Source of the DNA: Candidatus Latescibacterota bacterium
GTDB taxonomy: Bacteria; JAAXHH01; JACQVL01
Assembly (NCBI GenBank): GCA_016209865.1
Contig: JACQVL010000134.1
Coordinates: 1 to 30,964 of the forward strand
DNA length: 30,964 nucleotides
Reading direction: 5' to 3'
Shown here: piece after piece, positions 16,470-23,842 of the stretch
How the letters are laid out: the number at the start of each line of letters is the position of its first letter
Numbering within the stretch: position 1 is the stretch's first letter
Notes under the pieces: generated by a model
Told to the model about the DNA's origin: nothing
Databases searched by the model: none
What the model saw: only the letters and a program-made list of their open reading frames with translations
Made by a program: the position numbers and the translations under genes

Positions 16470-17537
16470 CTGCTCTATCTCCCCCCGTTTCCCGATCCGC
16501 TTCACCCGCTCCACTCCGTCGTACGCCACCGCCACCAGGTCGGTCTCGATCACCCCGTTCGCCTCGATCCGCGCCTGCCGGCCGCGCCGGATGACCTCTT
16601 CAAGCCCGTGACCGGGGTAGCTCGTGAACGGCTCGAGCGCCATGTTGTACGTCCGGCCAAACCAGGGATACCCGTACGACCGGCCGTACGACTGCCAGAA
16701 CCAGACATGCTTGAAAAGAGCCGGATCCCATCGCATCCCAAACCCCACCCGCTTTCGCGTGTTCGTCAGCGCGTACCAGCCCTCGGTGAAGTCGGTCAGG
16801 TACGCGACATCGACGCCGCAGGTCTTCGGCGGCGGAACCTTGCTGATGTCGATCTGATTCCCCTGTCGATCCTCGATCATCGGCCAGCGACCGGTCGCGC
16901 CCAGCTTGATCCGTCCGTTCGGGTCGTGTTCTTGATCATCCCCGACCACTGTCTTCGCATCGGTGTCGACCACGCAGTGCTCATCCAGGAGGGGAACTCC
17001 GAACGCTGGATGGTGGCCCCACATGAACTCCATCGGCTCATCCGCTTCGTTGATCAGCTTCTCGTGCATGAACAGGACGCCTTGATGCCGCTCAAGCGCG
17101 AGCGTCTTCTCGAGGATGAACGGGGTGCGCTGCGTCTGGACGCGGAACTCGACGGCTACACGGTCGATCGTGTCCTCGACGATGCGGGACGACCAGGGTT
17201 GCAGGGACACCTCTCCGTGCTGGCCAATCGCGGCGCCCTTGTACGTGGCCGCCGGCCCGCCGTTAGGGAAAATCTCCTGCCAGGCTCCGCAATAATAATC
17301 CATGAAAAATCCGTCAGCCAGGCCGCTGGTGGGCACGTACGTCCGGAGGTCGGGGATCTCGCGCGGCCCGCGCCACATGAAGTCGATGTCGGACGGCTTG
17401 TGCAGGAATTCGATGATGTCCGTCCCTTTGTCGGCGAGCACCACCACCCGAATCAGTTCATTCTCCAGGATGACCGTCCGCAATCCCTTATACGCATACT
17501 CGTCCGAAACACGACACCCGTAGTTGTGGGAAGACAT
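16467..17537 (-). CDS. DUF4432-type aldose 1-epimerase-like protein
   Basis: A 356-residue protein resembling the DUF4432 branch of the galactose-mutarotase fold. Stretches such as NELIRVVVLADKGTDIIEF, FMWGHHPAFGVPLLDE (paired His in the sugar-binding face) and PFTSYPGHGLEEVIRRG fit that family. I infer a role in interconverting sugar anomers for the linked pathway; no activity is proven for this branch. The start is the ATG at 17537, with GGAGG 6 nt upstream. A longer frame to 17588 adds MDSRFRGND, which is only the translation of a palindromic repeat. It follows the acetate-kinase gene. Confidence 0.82.
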   Translation of the reverse strand: MSSHNYGCRVSDEYAYKGLRTVILENELIRVVVLADKGTDIIEFLHKPSDIDFMWRGPREIPDLRTYVPTSGLADGFFMDYYCGAWQEIFPNGGPAATYKGAAIGQHGEVSLQPWSSRIVEDTIDRVAVEFRVQTQRTPFILEKTLALERHQGVLFMHEKLINEADEPMEFMWGHHPAFGVPLLDEHCVVDTDAKTVVGDDQEHDPNGRIKLGATGRWPMIEDRQGNQIDISKVPPPKTCGVDVAYLTDFTEGWYALTNTRKRVGFGMRWDPALFKHVWFWQSYGRSYGYPWFGRTYNMALEPFTSYPGHGLEEVIRRGRQARIEANGVIETDLVAVAYDGVERVKRIGKRGEIEQ

Positions 17538-17560
17538 AAGGAACCTCCATTCTTCCATGA

Positions 17561-17587
17561 TGTCATTCCCGCGAAAGCGGGAATCCA
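17561..17587. repeat. dRS3-like palindrome, copy A
   Basis: 27 bp with the core ATTCCCGCGAAAGCGGGAAT (17565-17584), which fits the ATTCCC-N8-GGGAAT pattern of dRS3 repeats described in Neisseria. It contains the acetate-kinase stop codon. Copy B at 18831-18857 is its exact reverse complement. Confidence 0.92.
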
Positions 17588-18780
17588 AAATCGTTCATCG
17601 CTTCCGCCACTGCCCGCGCGATGATCCGTTCTTCGTCCGTGGGGATGACGGCCACGACAACGCGCGCGTCGTCCGTCGAGATGATCGCTTCGCTCGTCAC
17701 GTGTGCATTCCGCGCCGTGTCGAGACGCAGTCCCAAGAACTCCAGTCCGGCGCACACGCGCGACCGAATCTCCGCGCTCCGCTCGCCCATCCCGCCCGTG
17801 AAGACGACCGCGTCCAGCCCGCCCATCGCCGCGGCATACGCCCCGAGGGACTTCTTGACCTCATACGTAAAGGCGTTGACGGCTAACTCGGCCCGCCGAT
17901 TCCCGTGCCGCGCCGCCTCCAGGATGTCGCGCATGTCCCCGCTCACCCCGGACAGCCCTCGGAGACCGCTCTCTTTGCACAACACCCTTCTGACGTCATT
18001 CGTGGTGAGCTGCTCCCTGTCCATCAGGTACAGGACGCCGAACGGGTCGAGGTCGCCGCACCGGGTCGATTGCATCAGGCCGGATTGGGGGGAGAGTCCC
18101 ATACTCGTGTCGACCGACTGTCCGCCGTAGATCGCGCAAACAGAGGAGCTCCCACCGAGGTGGCAGGACACTAATTTGAGCGTCCTCACATCCTGCCCGA
18201 TCAGCACAGGCGTGCGTTCCGCGATGGACTGATGCGATGCGCCATGGAACCCGTACCGTCGAATGCCGTACCGTTCCATCCACTCGTAGGGAACTCCGTA
18301 CACGGAGACGTGCTCCGGGATCGACTGATGAAACGTCGGCTCGAACAGTCCTAAGAGCGGCATGTCCGGGAGGAGTTGCCGGAACAGGCGAATCGTCGCG
18401 ACGTACGGCGGGTTGTGCGCCGGAGCGAGCGGCGTCGCTTCTTCCATCGCTGCCAGCACGTCATCCGTGAACACCCGGCAGCCGGTGATCGCAAGGCCAT
18501 GAACCGGCTTGAACCCGATGGCGGCGATATCCGAGAGCGCCGTCACCGCGCCGATGCCGGGAGAGGTGAGCAGGGTGATCGCAGAGTGGATCGCGGCCGC
18601 ATAATCCGGAAGGTCGACCTCACGCGCGACCGCCGCCTTGCCCGTTGCCTGGTACTGAACGGGCGCGGCCGGGCTGCCGATCCGCTCCATCCGCCCGCGG
18701 GCCAGGACCGGCAGCCCCTCACTCTCGAACAACTGAAACTTGAACGATGTGCTGCCGACGTTGGCGATAAGAAGTTTCAT
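17563..18780 (-). CDS. ackA: Acetate kinase-family acyl kinase, divergent active site
   Basis: Would make ATP and a carboxylate (acetate, propionate or lactate) from the acyl-phosphate produced by PduL. The 405-residue length is usual. It has NVGSTSFK (7-14), GFHGASH with His179, DTSMGLSP, STRCGD with Arg240, FTGGMGERS and TDEERIIARA near the end. Two key positions differ from Methanosarcina acetate kinase numbering: the HR of HRxVHGG is FK here (Lys91 for Arg91), and the catalytic Asp148 of FDTAFH is Glu (FEPTFH, Glu147). These suggest altered substrate use, such as lactyl-phosphate, or lowered activity. The last residues and the stop are encoded by dRS3-like copy A. No Shine-Dalgarno sequence is seen; repeats fill the upstream region. 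Confidence 0.88.
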   Translation of the reverse strand: MKLLIANVGSTSFKFQLFESEGLPVLARGRMERIGSPAAPVQYQATGKAAVAREVDLPDYAAAIHSAITLLTSPGIGAVTALSDIAAIGFKPVHGLAITGCRVFTDDVLAAMEEATPLAPAHNPPYVATIRLFRQLLPDMPLLGLFEPTFHQSIPEHVSVYGVPYEWMERYGIRRYGFHGASHQSIAERTPVLIGQDVRTLKLVSCHLGGSSSVCAIYGGQSVDTSMGLSPQSGLMQSTRCGDLDPFGVLYLMDREQLTTNDVRRVLCKESGLRGLSGVSGDMRDILEAARHGNRRAELAVNAFTYEVKKSLGAYAAAMGGLDAVVFTGGMGERSAEIRSRVCAGLEFLGLRLDTARNAHVTSEAIISTDDARVVVAVIPTDEERIIARAVAEAMNDFGFPLSRE

Positions 18781-18786
18781 AAGGAC

Positions 18787-18814
18787 AGGGGTCAGGGATC
18801 AGGGGTCAGGGGTC
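18787..18814. repeat. Heptamer array, AGGGGTC family
   Basis: Four 7-bp units (AGGGGTC, AGGGATC, AGGGGTC twice) directly upstream of the acetate-kinase ATG. The complementary family is at 18912-18939. Confidence 0.9.
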
Positions 18815-18830
18815 AGGAAAAATCAAGAAC

Positions 18831-18857
18831 TGGATTCCCGCTTTCGCGGGAATGACA
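18831..18857. repeat. dRS3-like palindrome, copy B
   Basis: An exact inverted copy of the 27-bp element at 17561-17587, so the pair brackets the acetate-kinase gene (1,297 bp outer distance). It lies between two opposing heptamer arrays. Confidence 0.92.
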
Positions 18858-18888
18858 ACAGATAGAGGGGAATCAAGCAGTTGTTTTA

Positions 18889-18939
18889 CTCGTCACTTGT
18901 CACTGCTTTACTGACCCCTGAATCCTGACCCCTGACCCC
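18889..18939. repeat. Two heptamer arrays downstream of the aldolase gene
   Basis: 18889-18902 has two units of the CTCGTCA/CTTGTCA family; 18912-18939 has four units of TGACCCC/TGAATCC. The second is the inverse of 18787-18814, so the RNA could fold with copy B inside a larger stem. Confidence 0.85.
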
Positions 18940-18946
18940 TATCTTT

Positions 18947-19774
18947 TTAAGACAGCGGAATGATCTTCGCCTGGCCGGTCTCCCCGGCGGCGGTGCGGAG
19001 ACGATCCACGACTTCCTGCGTGATCTGCTGGACGAGTTGCTCCTGAGAACGGTCGATCCCTGCTACGCCCGGCTGACCGGTCACGGACGCGCTCTTCGGT
19101 CTCTCCGCCATCAGTTGACAGACCGCCGTGGTCGTCACCCCGAACCGTTCCCGGAGTTTAAGCAGTTTCTCGACATCCGTCTGGCCGAGAGTATTGACAT
19201 TGCCCAGTAAACGGGCGACCAGCGCGATCTTGGCGAAATGCTCGATCGTCTCCATCTTATGGTAGGCGTTGATCACGTTCGGCCCGATCGTGAGTGCCCC
19301 GTGGTTCTCCAGCAAGAACGCGTCGTAATCTTTCACGTATTTTCGGATCGGTTCGACGAGTTCGGACGTCCCCGGCGTCCCGTATTCCACGATCGGGACC
19401 GAGCCGAGGACGACGATCACTTCCGGCAGCATGCACTCGGTGAGCGGAATCCCCGCCACCGCGAACCCTGTGGCGGTCGGCGGATGAGCGTGCGCCACCC
19501 CGTGCACGTCCGGCCGCTCCTGGTAGACCATCAGGTGCATCTTGATCTCAGACGATGGCTTGCCGCGGCCCGACACGACCTTCCCTTCGTAGTCGATCAC
19601 GACGAGCTGCTCCGGCGTCAGGAACCCCTTGCTGACGCCGGTGACCGTGACCAGGAGCCGATCCTCGGAGAGCCGGACGCTGATGTTCCCGTCGTTCGAC
19701 GCGACATAGACCCGGTCGTACATCCGCTTTCCGACGTGAATGATGTCGGCTTTCGCCTGCTGCAGGTTCGTCAC
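18947..19774 (-). CDS. Class II aldolase (fuculose/rhamnulose-phosphate type) with C-terminal encapsulation helix
   Basis: Expected to cleave L-fuculose-1-phosphate (or a related ketose phosphate) to DHAP and L-lactaldehyde. Residues 1-220 are a class II aldolase/adducin domain. The zinc ligands of FucA (Glu73, His92, His94, His155) correspond to Glu76 (KPSSEIKMH), His95 and His97 (VAHAHPP) and His158 (ENHGAL), a constant shift of three. After residue 220 comes a flexible Gly/Ser/Pro linker and an amphipathic helix QEQLVQQITQEVVDRLRTA (244-262), a likely C-terminal encapsulation peptide that FucA lacks. This identifies the BMC as the aldolase-type (PVM-like) class. It starts with GTG behind GGGAG. 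Confidence 0.92.
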   Translation of the reverse strand: MTNLQQAKADIIHVGKRMYDRVYVASNDGNISVRLSEDRLLVTVTGVSKGFLTPEQLVVIDYEGKVVSGRGKPSSEIKMHLMVYQERPDVHGVAHAHPPTATGFAVAGIPLTECMLPEVIVVLGSVPIVEYGTPGTSELVEPIRKYVKDYDAFLLENHGALTIGPNVINAYHKMETIEHFAKIALVARLLGNVNTLGQTDVEKLLKLRERFGVTTTAVCQLMAERPKSASVTGQPGVAGIDRSQEQLVQQITQEVVDRLRTAAGETGQAKIIPLS

Positions 19775-19888
19775 GAGCTTCTCCCTGTCCTGTGTCTCAG
19801 AAGAGTTGTCATGTCCGCCCCCGCTTCCGCGAGGGTAAATTCCAACGGGAATCCATCCACGATCACGGAGAAGGAAATATACAAGCCC

Positions 19889-21310
19889 TTAAGGGTTTCC
19901 ACAAGCGTTTTTCAAGACGGCGTCCAGGGCATGGATCACCGCGTCGATCTCCCGGTCCGCCACAGTCCGCAGGTCGAGGATCACCCGGTCATCGACGAGT
20001 GCGCCCAGGACCGCGGGGGACTGCTGTCGCAGCCGTTCGGCGAAGGATTGAGCTGACAGGGGGCCAGGACGGATCGAGAGAGCGCGGCTGGGGAACCGTT
20101 CCGACGGGAGACGGGACGGGGTCAGGTGGGCAACCGTCTCGATGAGGTCAAACGCTCCAAGACGGTCGAGCCGGGCCTGGCAGGCCGTGAGCAGGCGAGT
20201 CGCCCGTGCCGTCACCCGGTCGATCGGGTCGGACAGCATCCACAGCGCGGGATGATGGTCCAGACCGGAGGCTGAGGGCTCGATCTGCCGGAGGACGGCT
20301 TCCAGGCCGGTGTACGTGAGCTTGCCGGGACGGACGACGCGGGCGAGCGGGTTTTGGCGGAGCCGGTCGATGAGCGCCCGCTGGCCCGTGAGAATCCCAC
20401 ACTCCGGCCCGCCGACCAGCCCATCTCCACCGATCACCGCCACGGCGACCCCCGCCTGAACGACCTCCCGGACGGAGCCGACTGGCCGCCAGTCCGCATG
20501 GGTGACGGGCGTCAGCGTCGCATGACCGAGGTCGTAGAGCACGGGAACGTCCTTCTCAGCACTGATCCGGACGAGTTCCTCCACCGGGACATCCTGGACG
20601 AACCCGCGCATCGAGTAGGTTGATGGACGGATGGCGAACACCGCCCCGGTGTCATCCCCGATCGCAGCACGATAATCTTTGGCGTGGGTCTTATTCGTCG
20701 CCCCCACCTCTCTCGTCCGTGCGCCGCATCGCTCGATCAGGTCGAGCAGCCGGAGGTTGTCGTCGAGGGCGGCGAGATGCCCGCGGGAGATGATGACTTC
20801 TTTCCCTCGGCTGAGGGTGTCGATGGCGAGCCAGACCGCCGCAGTCGCGTTGTTCACGACCAGCGCCGCCTCCGCGCCGGTGAGCGGGCAGAGTAACTGT
20901 TCCGTGGCGAGGCTCCATCCGTCCCGATCCGGCGCATCGAACAGCACCGGATCACACGCTGTCGTGATCGCCTCCCGTGCGGCCGGACTGAGGGACGGGC
21001 CGCCGAGCGCATCGTGAAAGAGAATGCCCGTCGCGTTGATGGCGCGCCGGAAGCTCATCGCGGACGGGGCGGTCAGGCGGGCCGCCACCGTTTGGCCGAG
21101 CGCGTCCAGGTCGTCGCGGTCGGGAGACGACGTGTCCGATCGATGCTCGATCAGGGCGGTTCGTGCGCCCTGAAGAACTTCTCGAACGGCCGCCACGACA
21201 CTGGAACGAGGATACTGCTCGCAGAGCGCCCCAACCACGGGAGTCTTCAGCAGGGCATCGACCGACGGGAGCCGGGCGAGCCGGTTTTGGAGGTCACGAT
21301 GATCGTTCAT
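19889..21310 (-). CDS. SelA homologue lacking the PLP-binding lysine
   Basis: A 473-residue protein aligning end to end with L-seryl-tRNA(Sec) selenium transferase. It shows LPSVDALLKTPVVGAL at the N-terminus, RRAINATGILFHDALGG, VNNATAAVWLAI, GKEVIISRGHL, EVGATNKTH, and KLTYTGLEAVL. The family's Schiff-base motif SGDKLLGGPQAG reads GGDGLVGGPECG, so the lysine is Gly297 (GAT GGG in the DNA, not a reading error in translation). Other conserved spots also differ (IRPSTYSMRGF for KVHTSNYRIxGF; DLGHATL for DLGSGxL). A normal SelA reaction is not expected. No selB, selD or tRNA-Sec is seen. It overlaps the upstream transferase gene by 17 bp and precedes the aldolase gene. Confidence 0.88.
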   Translation of the reverse strand: MNDHRDLQNRLARLPSVDALLKTPVVGALCEQYPRSSVVAAVREVLQGARTALIEHRSDTSSPDRDDLDALGQTVAARLTAPSAMSFRRAINATGILFHDALGGPSLSPAAREAITTACDPVLFDAPDRDGWSLATEQLLCPLTGAEAALVVNNATAAVWLAIDTLSRGKEVIISRGHLAALDDNLRLLDLIERCGARTREVGATNKTHAKDYRAAIGDDTGAVFAIRPSTYSMRGFVQDVPVEELVRISAEKDVPVLYDLGHATLTPVTHADWRPVGSVREVVQAGVAVAVIGGDGLVGGPECGILTGQRALIDRLRQNPLARVVRPGKLTYTGLEAVLRQIEPSASGLDHHPALWMLSDPIDRVTARATRLLTACQARLDRLGAFDLIETVAHLTPSRLPSERFPSRALSIRPGPLSAQSFAERLRQQSPAVLGALVDDRVILDLRTVADREIDAVIHALDAVLKNACGNP

Positions 21311-22016
21311 ATTTTTTAATGTCCGTTAATATTCGTTCCGTATGCACGGCACGTGCGGTGTCGCCCGCGGCGCGGAGCCGGTCGATCTCGTCGGACAGCC
21401 GGATGAGGTCGTCGGGTTGATCGATGTCTGACCAGCGAGGAAGCTCGATGCAGGTCAAGTCAGTCGTATGAATCGCTTCGATCGTCTGGCGGAACACCGT
21501 CTCGGTACTCCACGCAATCTGCTCGAACAGTCGCTGGTACGCGTCCATCCATCCCTTTCGTCTCCTCAACCCGATCAGGTAATACCCGCCGTCCGTCGCC
21601 GGACCGATGACGACATCGGAAGAGATCAGCCCCTCGAACGCTTGCGTGAGGATCGACGCGGGCAGGGTCGGACTATCGCTACCGATCGTGACCACCCGGG
21701 CAGCCCCACGCTGGAACGCCCGATGGAACGCGTGCCAGAGCCGCGCGCCGAGGGTGTCCCCGGTTTGCGGAAACCAATCCAGGGCGTGTCCGTTCAGGAG
21801 TGTCTGCAAGGACGGCTGGGCATCGGACGGCGTATACGCCACGCTGATCAAGACCCCCTTCACCCCTGAGACCGTCGCTACCGTATCCTGGATAAACGCC
21901 CGGTACAGGCGTGCCGATTCTTCAGCGGACAGGAATGGTGTGAGGCGGGTCTTGACGGTCCCCGGGCGCGGGGCTTTGACGAACACGATCACGATGTGCT
22001 GTCCTGATGCGCGCAT
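21294..22016 (-). CDS. DUF2064 / TIGR04282-family glycosyltransferase-like protein
   Basis: A 240-residue nucleotide-diphospho-sugar-transferase-like protein. It has the N-terminal IVFVKAPRPGTVKTRL, GSDSPTLPASIL and GPATDGGYYLIGL, which define the DUF2064 group. That group is variously annotated as rSAM/selenodomain-associated transferase 1 or arsenosugar biosynthesis glycosyltransferase; the substrate is unknown here. A GGGAGGAG ribosome binding site lies 9 nt upstream. As the first gene of the run and overlapping the SelA-like gene, it is probably co-transcribed with it. The selenium-linked family name beside a SelA homologue is suggestive only. Confidence 0.85.
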   Translation of the reverse strand: MRASGQHIVIVFVKAPRPGTVKTRLTPFLSAEESARLYRAFIQDTVATVSGVKGVLISVAYTPSDAQPSLQTLLNGHALDWFPQTGDTLGARLWHAFHRAFQRGAARVVTIGSDSPTLPASILTQAFEGLISSDVVIGPATDGGYYLIGLRRRKGWMDAYQRLFEQIAWSTETVFRQTIEAIHTTDLTCIELPRWSDIDQPDDLIRLSDEIDRLRAAGDTARAVHTERILTDIKKYERSS

Positions 22017-22061
22017 GGTGTGATGCTCCTCCCGTGCGTTGGCGTCCTTGAACGCTGGATT

Positions 22062-22090
22062 AACTTACAACACGAAGGAGGGGGTGTCAA
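22062..22090 (-). promoter_or_regulatory. Possible sigma-70 promoter for the transferase/SelA-like/BMC run
   Basis: On the minus strand TTGACA (22090-22085) is followed after 17 bp by TAAGTT (22067-22062), a weak -10. It lies about 45 nt upstream of the first gene of the minus-strand run. Confidence 0.4.
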
Positions 22091-22105
22091 TCGTGAAAAT
22101 ATGTC

Positions 22106-22254
22106 CCCTCACCCCCGGCCCCTCCCTTCCGGGGCAGATGGGCAGTCCCCGCACAGCCACCCTACCCCGCCAGGCAGATGGGCAGTAGACGAGGGAACGG
22201 CTTCCACTGCCCACTGCCCATTGCCCACCTGCCCGGCGGGGTAGGGGGGTGAGG
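22106..22254. repeat. Nested inverted-repeat region with heptamers
   Basis: The inner arms 22160-22185 and 22221-22246 pair over 26 positions with only three differences, all G-T compatible. The outer arms 22107-22116 (CCTCACCCCC) and 22245-22254 also match exactly, sharing two bases with the inner arm. GGCAGATGGGCAGT occurs twice (22133-22146, 22173-22186). 22205-22225 is a three-unit heptamer array (CACTGCC, CACTGCC, CATTGCC). This fills most of the divergent gap between the minus-strand run and the plus-strand genes. Confidence 0.85.
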
Positions 22255-22279
22255 AGCCTGTCCGCTGGGGAGAAAGAAC

Positions 22280-22308
22280 TTGACAGGGCGGGAGGCAGGC
22301 TCTATCAT
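22280..22308 (+). promoter_or_regulatory. Sigma-70-type promoter for the TPR-SDR genes
   Basis: TTGACA (22280-22285), 17-bp spacer, TATCAT (22303-22308): a full -35 match and a five-of-six -10. Transcription would start about 100 nt before the TPR gene, leaving the palindrome at 22315-22340 in the leader. Confidence 0.7.
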
Positions 22309-22314
22309 ACTGAA

Positions 22315-22340
22315 TAGGGGTGCAGAATCCTGCGCCCCTA
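22315..22340. repeat. TAGGGGTGCAG/CTGCGCCCCTA palindrome in the leader
   Basis: 11-bp arms with one G-T pair and a 4-nt loop, right after the promoter at 22280-22308. Related to the palindrome at 9367-9388. It may be a dispersed repeat or may shape the 5' end of the mRNA. Confidence 0.7.
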
Positions 22341-22420
22341 CGGCCGTGCCATGAACCAACCGATGACCGAATGTGTTCATCAAATCTCATCAGATCATGA
22401 TTGGCGTATGGTGAACGTCT

Positions 22421-22933
22421 ATGGTTCAGGATCAGTCCGGTCTATTCGACATCCGAAACAACGTCGATCTGTACAAGCTCCGCGGAACGCAGTGTGAGGC
22501 GCAGGGACTCGATGATCAGGCGATCGAGGCCTATAAGGAATCGGCCCGGCTGAACCCTCACGATGCGGAGACCCGAAAACGGCTCGGCCGGTTGTACGCG
22601 AAGAAAGGGCTGCTGTATTACGCGATCTTCGAGTACAACCGGGCTCTCCGGCTCACCCCGAACGACGCGGATGTGTACTATGCGCTCGGCATGGCATACA
22701 TCGAGCGCGGGATGGTCGATGAAGCGATCCAGGAATGGGAGGAAGTCGTCCGGATCTGCCCCGATCATCCGGCGGTGTACCACGAACTCGGCCATGCGTA
22801 TGCCTACCAGGGGCGGTACCGGGAGGCGCTCGACGCCTACCGGGCCTCCCTCCGGTTTGCGCCAGATGCGCCCAACGTCGAACGTCTCCGGTCGCGCATC
22901 CATGACCTGGAAGAACGAATAAACAAACGATGA
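22421..22933 (+). CDS. Tetratricopeptide-repeat protein
   Basis: A 170-residue protein built of about four TPR units between residues 15 and 160 (for example DDQAIEAYKESARLNPHDAE and GMVDEAIQEWEEVVRICPDH), with no signal peptide or membrane segment. TPRs mediate protein-protein contacts; the partner is unknown. Its stop codon overlaps the ATG of the SDR gene (ATGA), so translation is probably coupled. Confidence 0.88.
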   Translation: MVQDQSGLFDIRNNVDLYKLRGTQCEAQGLDDQAIEAYKESARLNPHDAETRKRLGRLYAKKGLLYYAIFEYNRALRLTPNDADVYYALGMAYIERGMVDEAIQEWEEVVRICPDHPAVYHELGHAYAYQGRYREALDAYRASLRFAPDAPNVERLRSRIHDLEERINKR

Positions 22934-23697
22934 GTGTCGAAGGACGAGTCGTGCTCGTCACCGGGGCGAGCGGCGGGATCGGCGCCGCCATCGCGCGGGC
23001 ATGCGCCCGTGAAGGGGCTGCGGTCGTCGTCCACTACTTCCGCAACGAGGCCACGGCCCGAACGCTCGTCGATGAGATTCACGGACAGGGGGGACACGCG
23101 ATCGCGGTCGGGGCGGACCTCACACAGCCGAAAGCGGTCGAACGCCTGGTCATCGCCTCCCTGCGCGCGTTTGGCCGGATCGAGGTGCTCGTCAACAACG
23201 CCGCGCCCTCTCATGTGTTCGATCCTTCGGCCCAGCCATCGTTCGAGACGGTCTCCTGGTCGGATTACCGGCGCCACCTCGACGGGACGCTCAAGGCCGC
23301 GTACCTGTGCTGCCGAGCAGTCTTGCCCGGGATGCGCGAACGCCGGTTCGGCCGGATCATCTCCATCCTGACCAACTTAGTGTTCACGCCCGATGTCGTC
23401 CATCATGCGTACACGGCCGCGAAATCGAGTCTCCTCGGCTTCTCCCGGACGTTAGCCGCCGAGGTCGGCCCCTGCGGGATTACCGTGAACATGGTGGCGC
23501 CAGGCCTGATCGAAGGAACTGGACTGAGCGCGCACCACACCCCGGAGTCCTTCGCGGCGGTGGCCGATCGCATTCCGCTCCGTCGGGTCGGCCGGCCGGA
23601 GGACGTGGCCGAAGCGGTGCTCTTCTTCGCGTCCGTCCGGGCCGGGTTTATCACTGGCGCCTGTCTGGTCGTGGACGGCGGGTTGACGATGAGGTGA
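22930..23697 (+). CDS. Short-chain dehydrogenase/reductase (FabG-like)
   Basis: A 255-residue NAD(P)-dependent oxidoreductase. It has the cofactor motif TGASGGIG (11-18), the VNNAAP motif near residue 88, and the catalytic pair Tyr161/Lys165 (YTAAK). It also has the C-terminal GRPEDVAEAVLFFAS and ITGACLVVDGG typical of FabG-like enzymes. The catalytic Ser, 13 residues before Tyr, is Thr148 (IISILTN), a conservative but uncommon change. The substrate is unknown; it is not placed with other fatty-acid genes. Confidence 0.9.
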   Translation: MSVEGRVVLVTGASGGIGAAIARACAREGAAVVVHYFRNEATARTLVDEIHGQGGHAIAVGADLTQPKAVERLVIASLRAFGRIEVLVNNAAPSHVFDPSAQPSFETVSWSDYRRHLDGTLKAAYLCCRAVLPGMRERRFGRIISILTNLVFTPDVVHHAYTAAKSSLLGFSRTLAAEVGPCGITVNMVAPGLIEGTGLSAHHTPESFAAVADRIPLRRVGRPEDVAEAVLFFASVRAGFITGACLVVDGGLTMR

Positions 23698-23842
23698 TAA
23701 CCACAGTGACGAGTTATATCTTCCTCAATGTCCAGAAAACTACCCTGCCCGTCGTGGAGGCACTTCGACGGTTGAGCCAGGGTATGTTGACTCTGCAAGA
23801 CGGTGAACGATACCGTTCTTTCTATCACCAGAGGAGGCTCCG

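Noticed and set aside
17538-17588. N-terminal extension MDSRFRGND on the epimerase-like protein
   Set aside because: It is the translation of the dRS3-like repeat; a strong ribosome binding site precedes the ATG at 17537.
22017-22420. tRNA or rRNA gene in the large intergenic gap
   Set aside because: The stems found do not form a cloverleaf and no T-loop motif (GTTCRA type) is in place; it is explained by repeats and a promoter.
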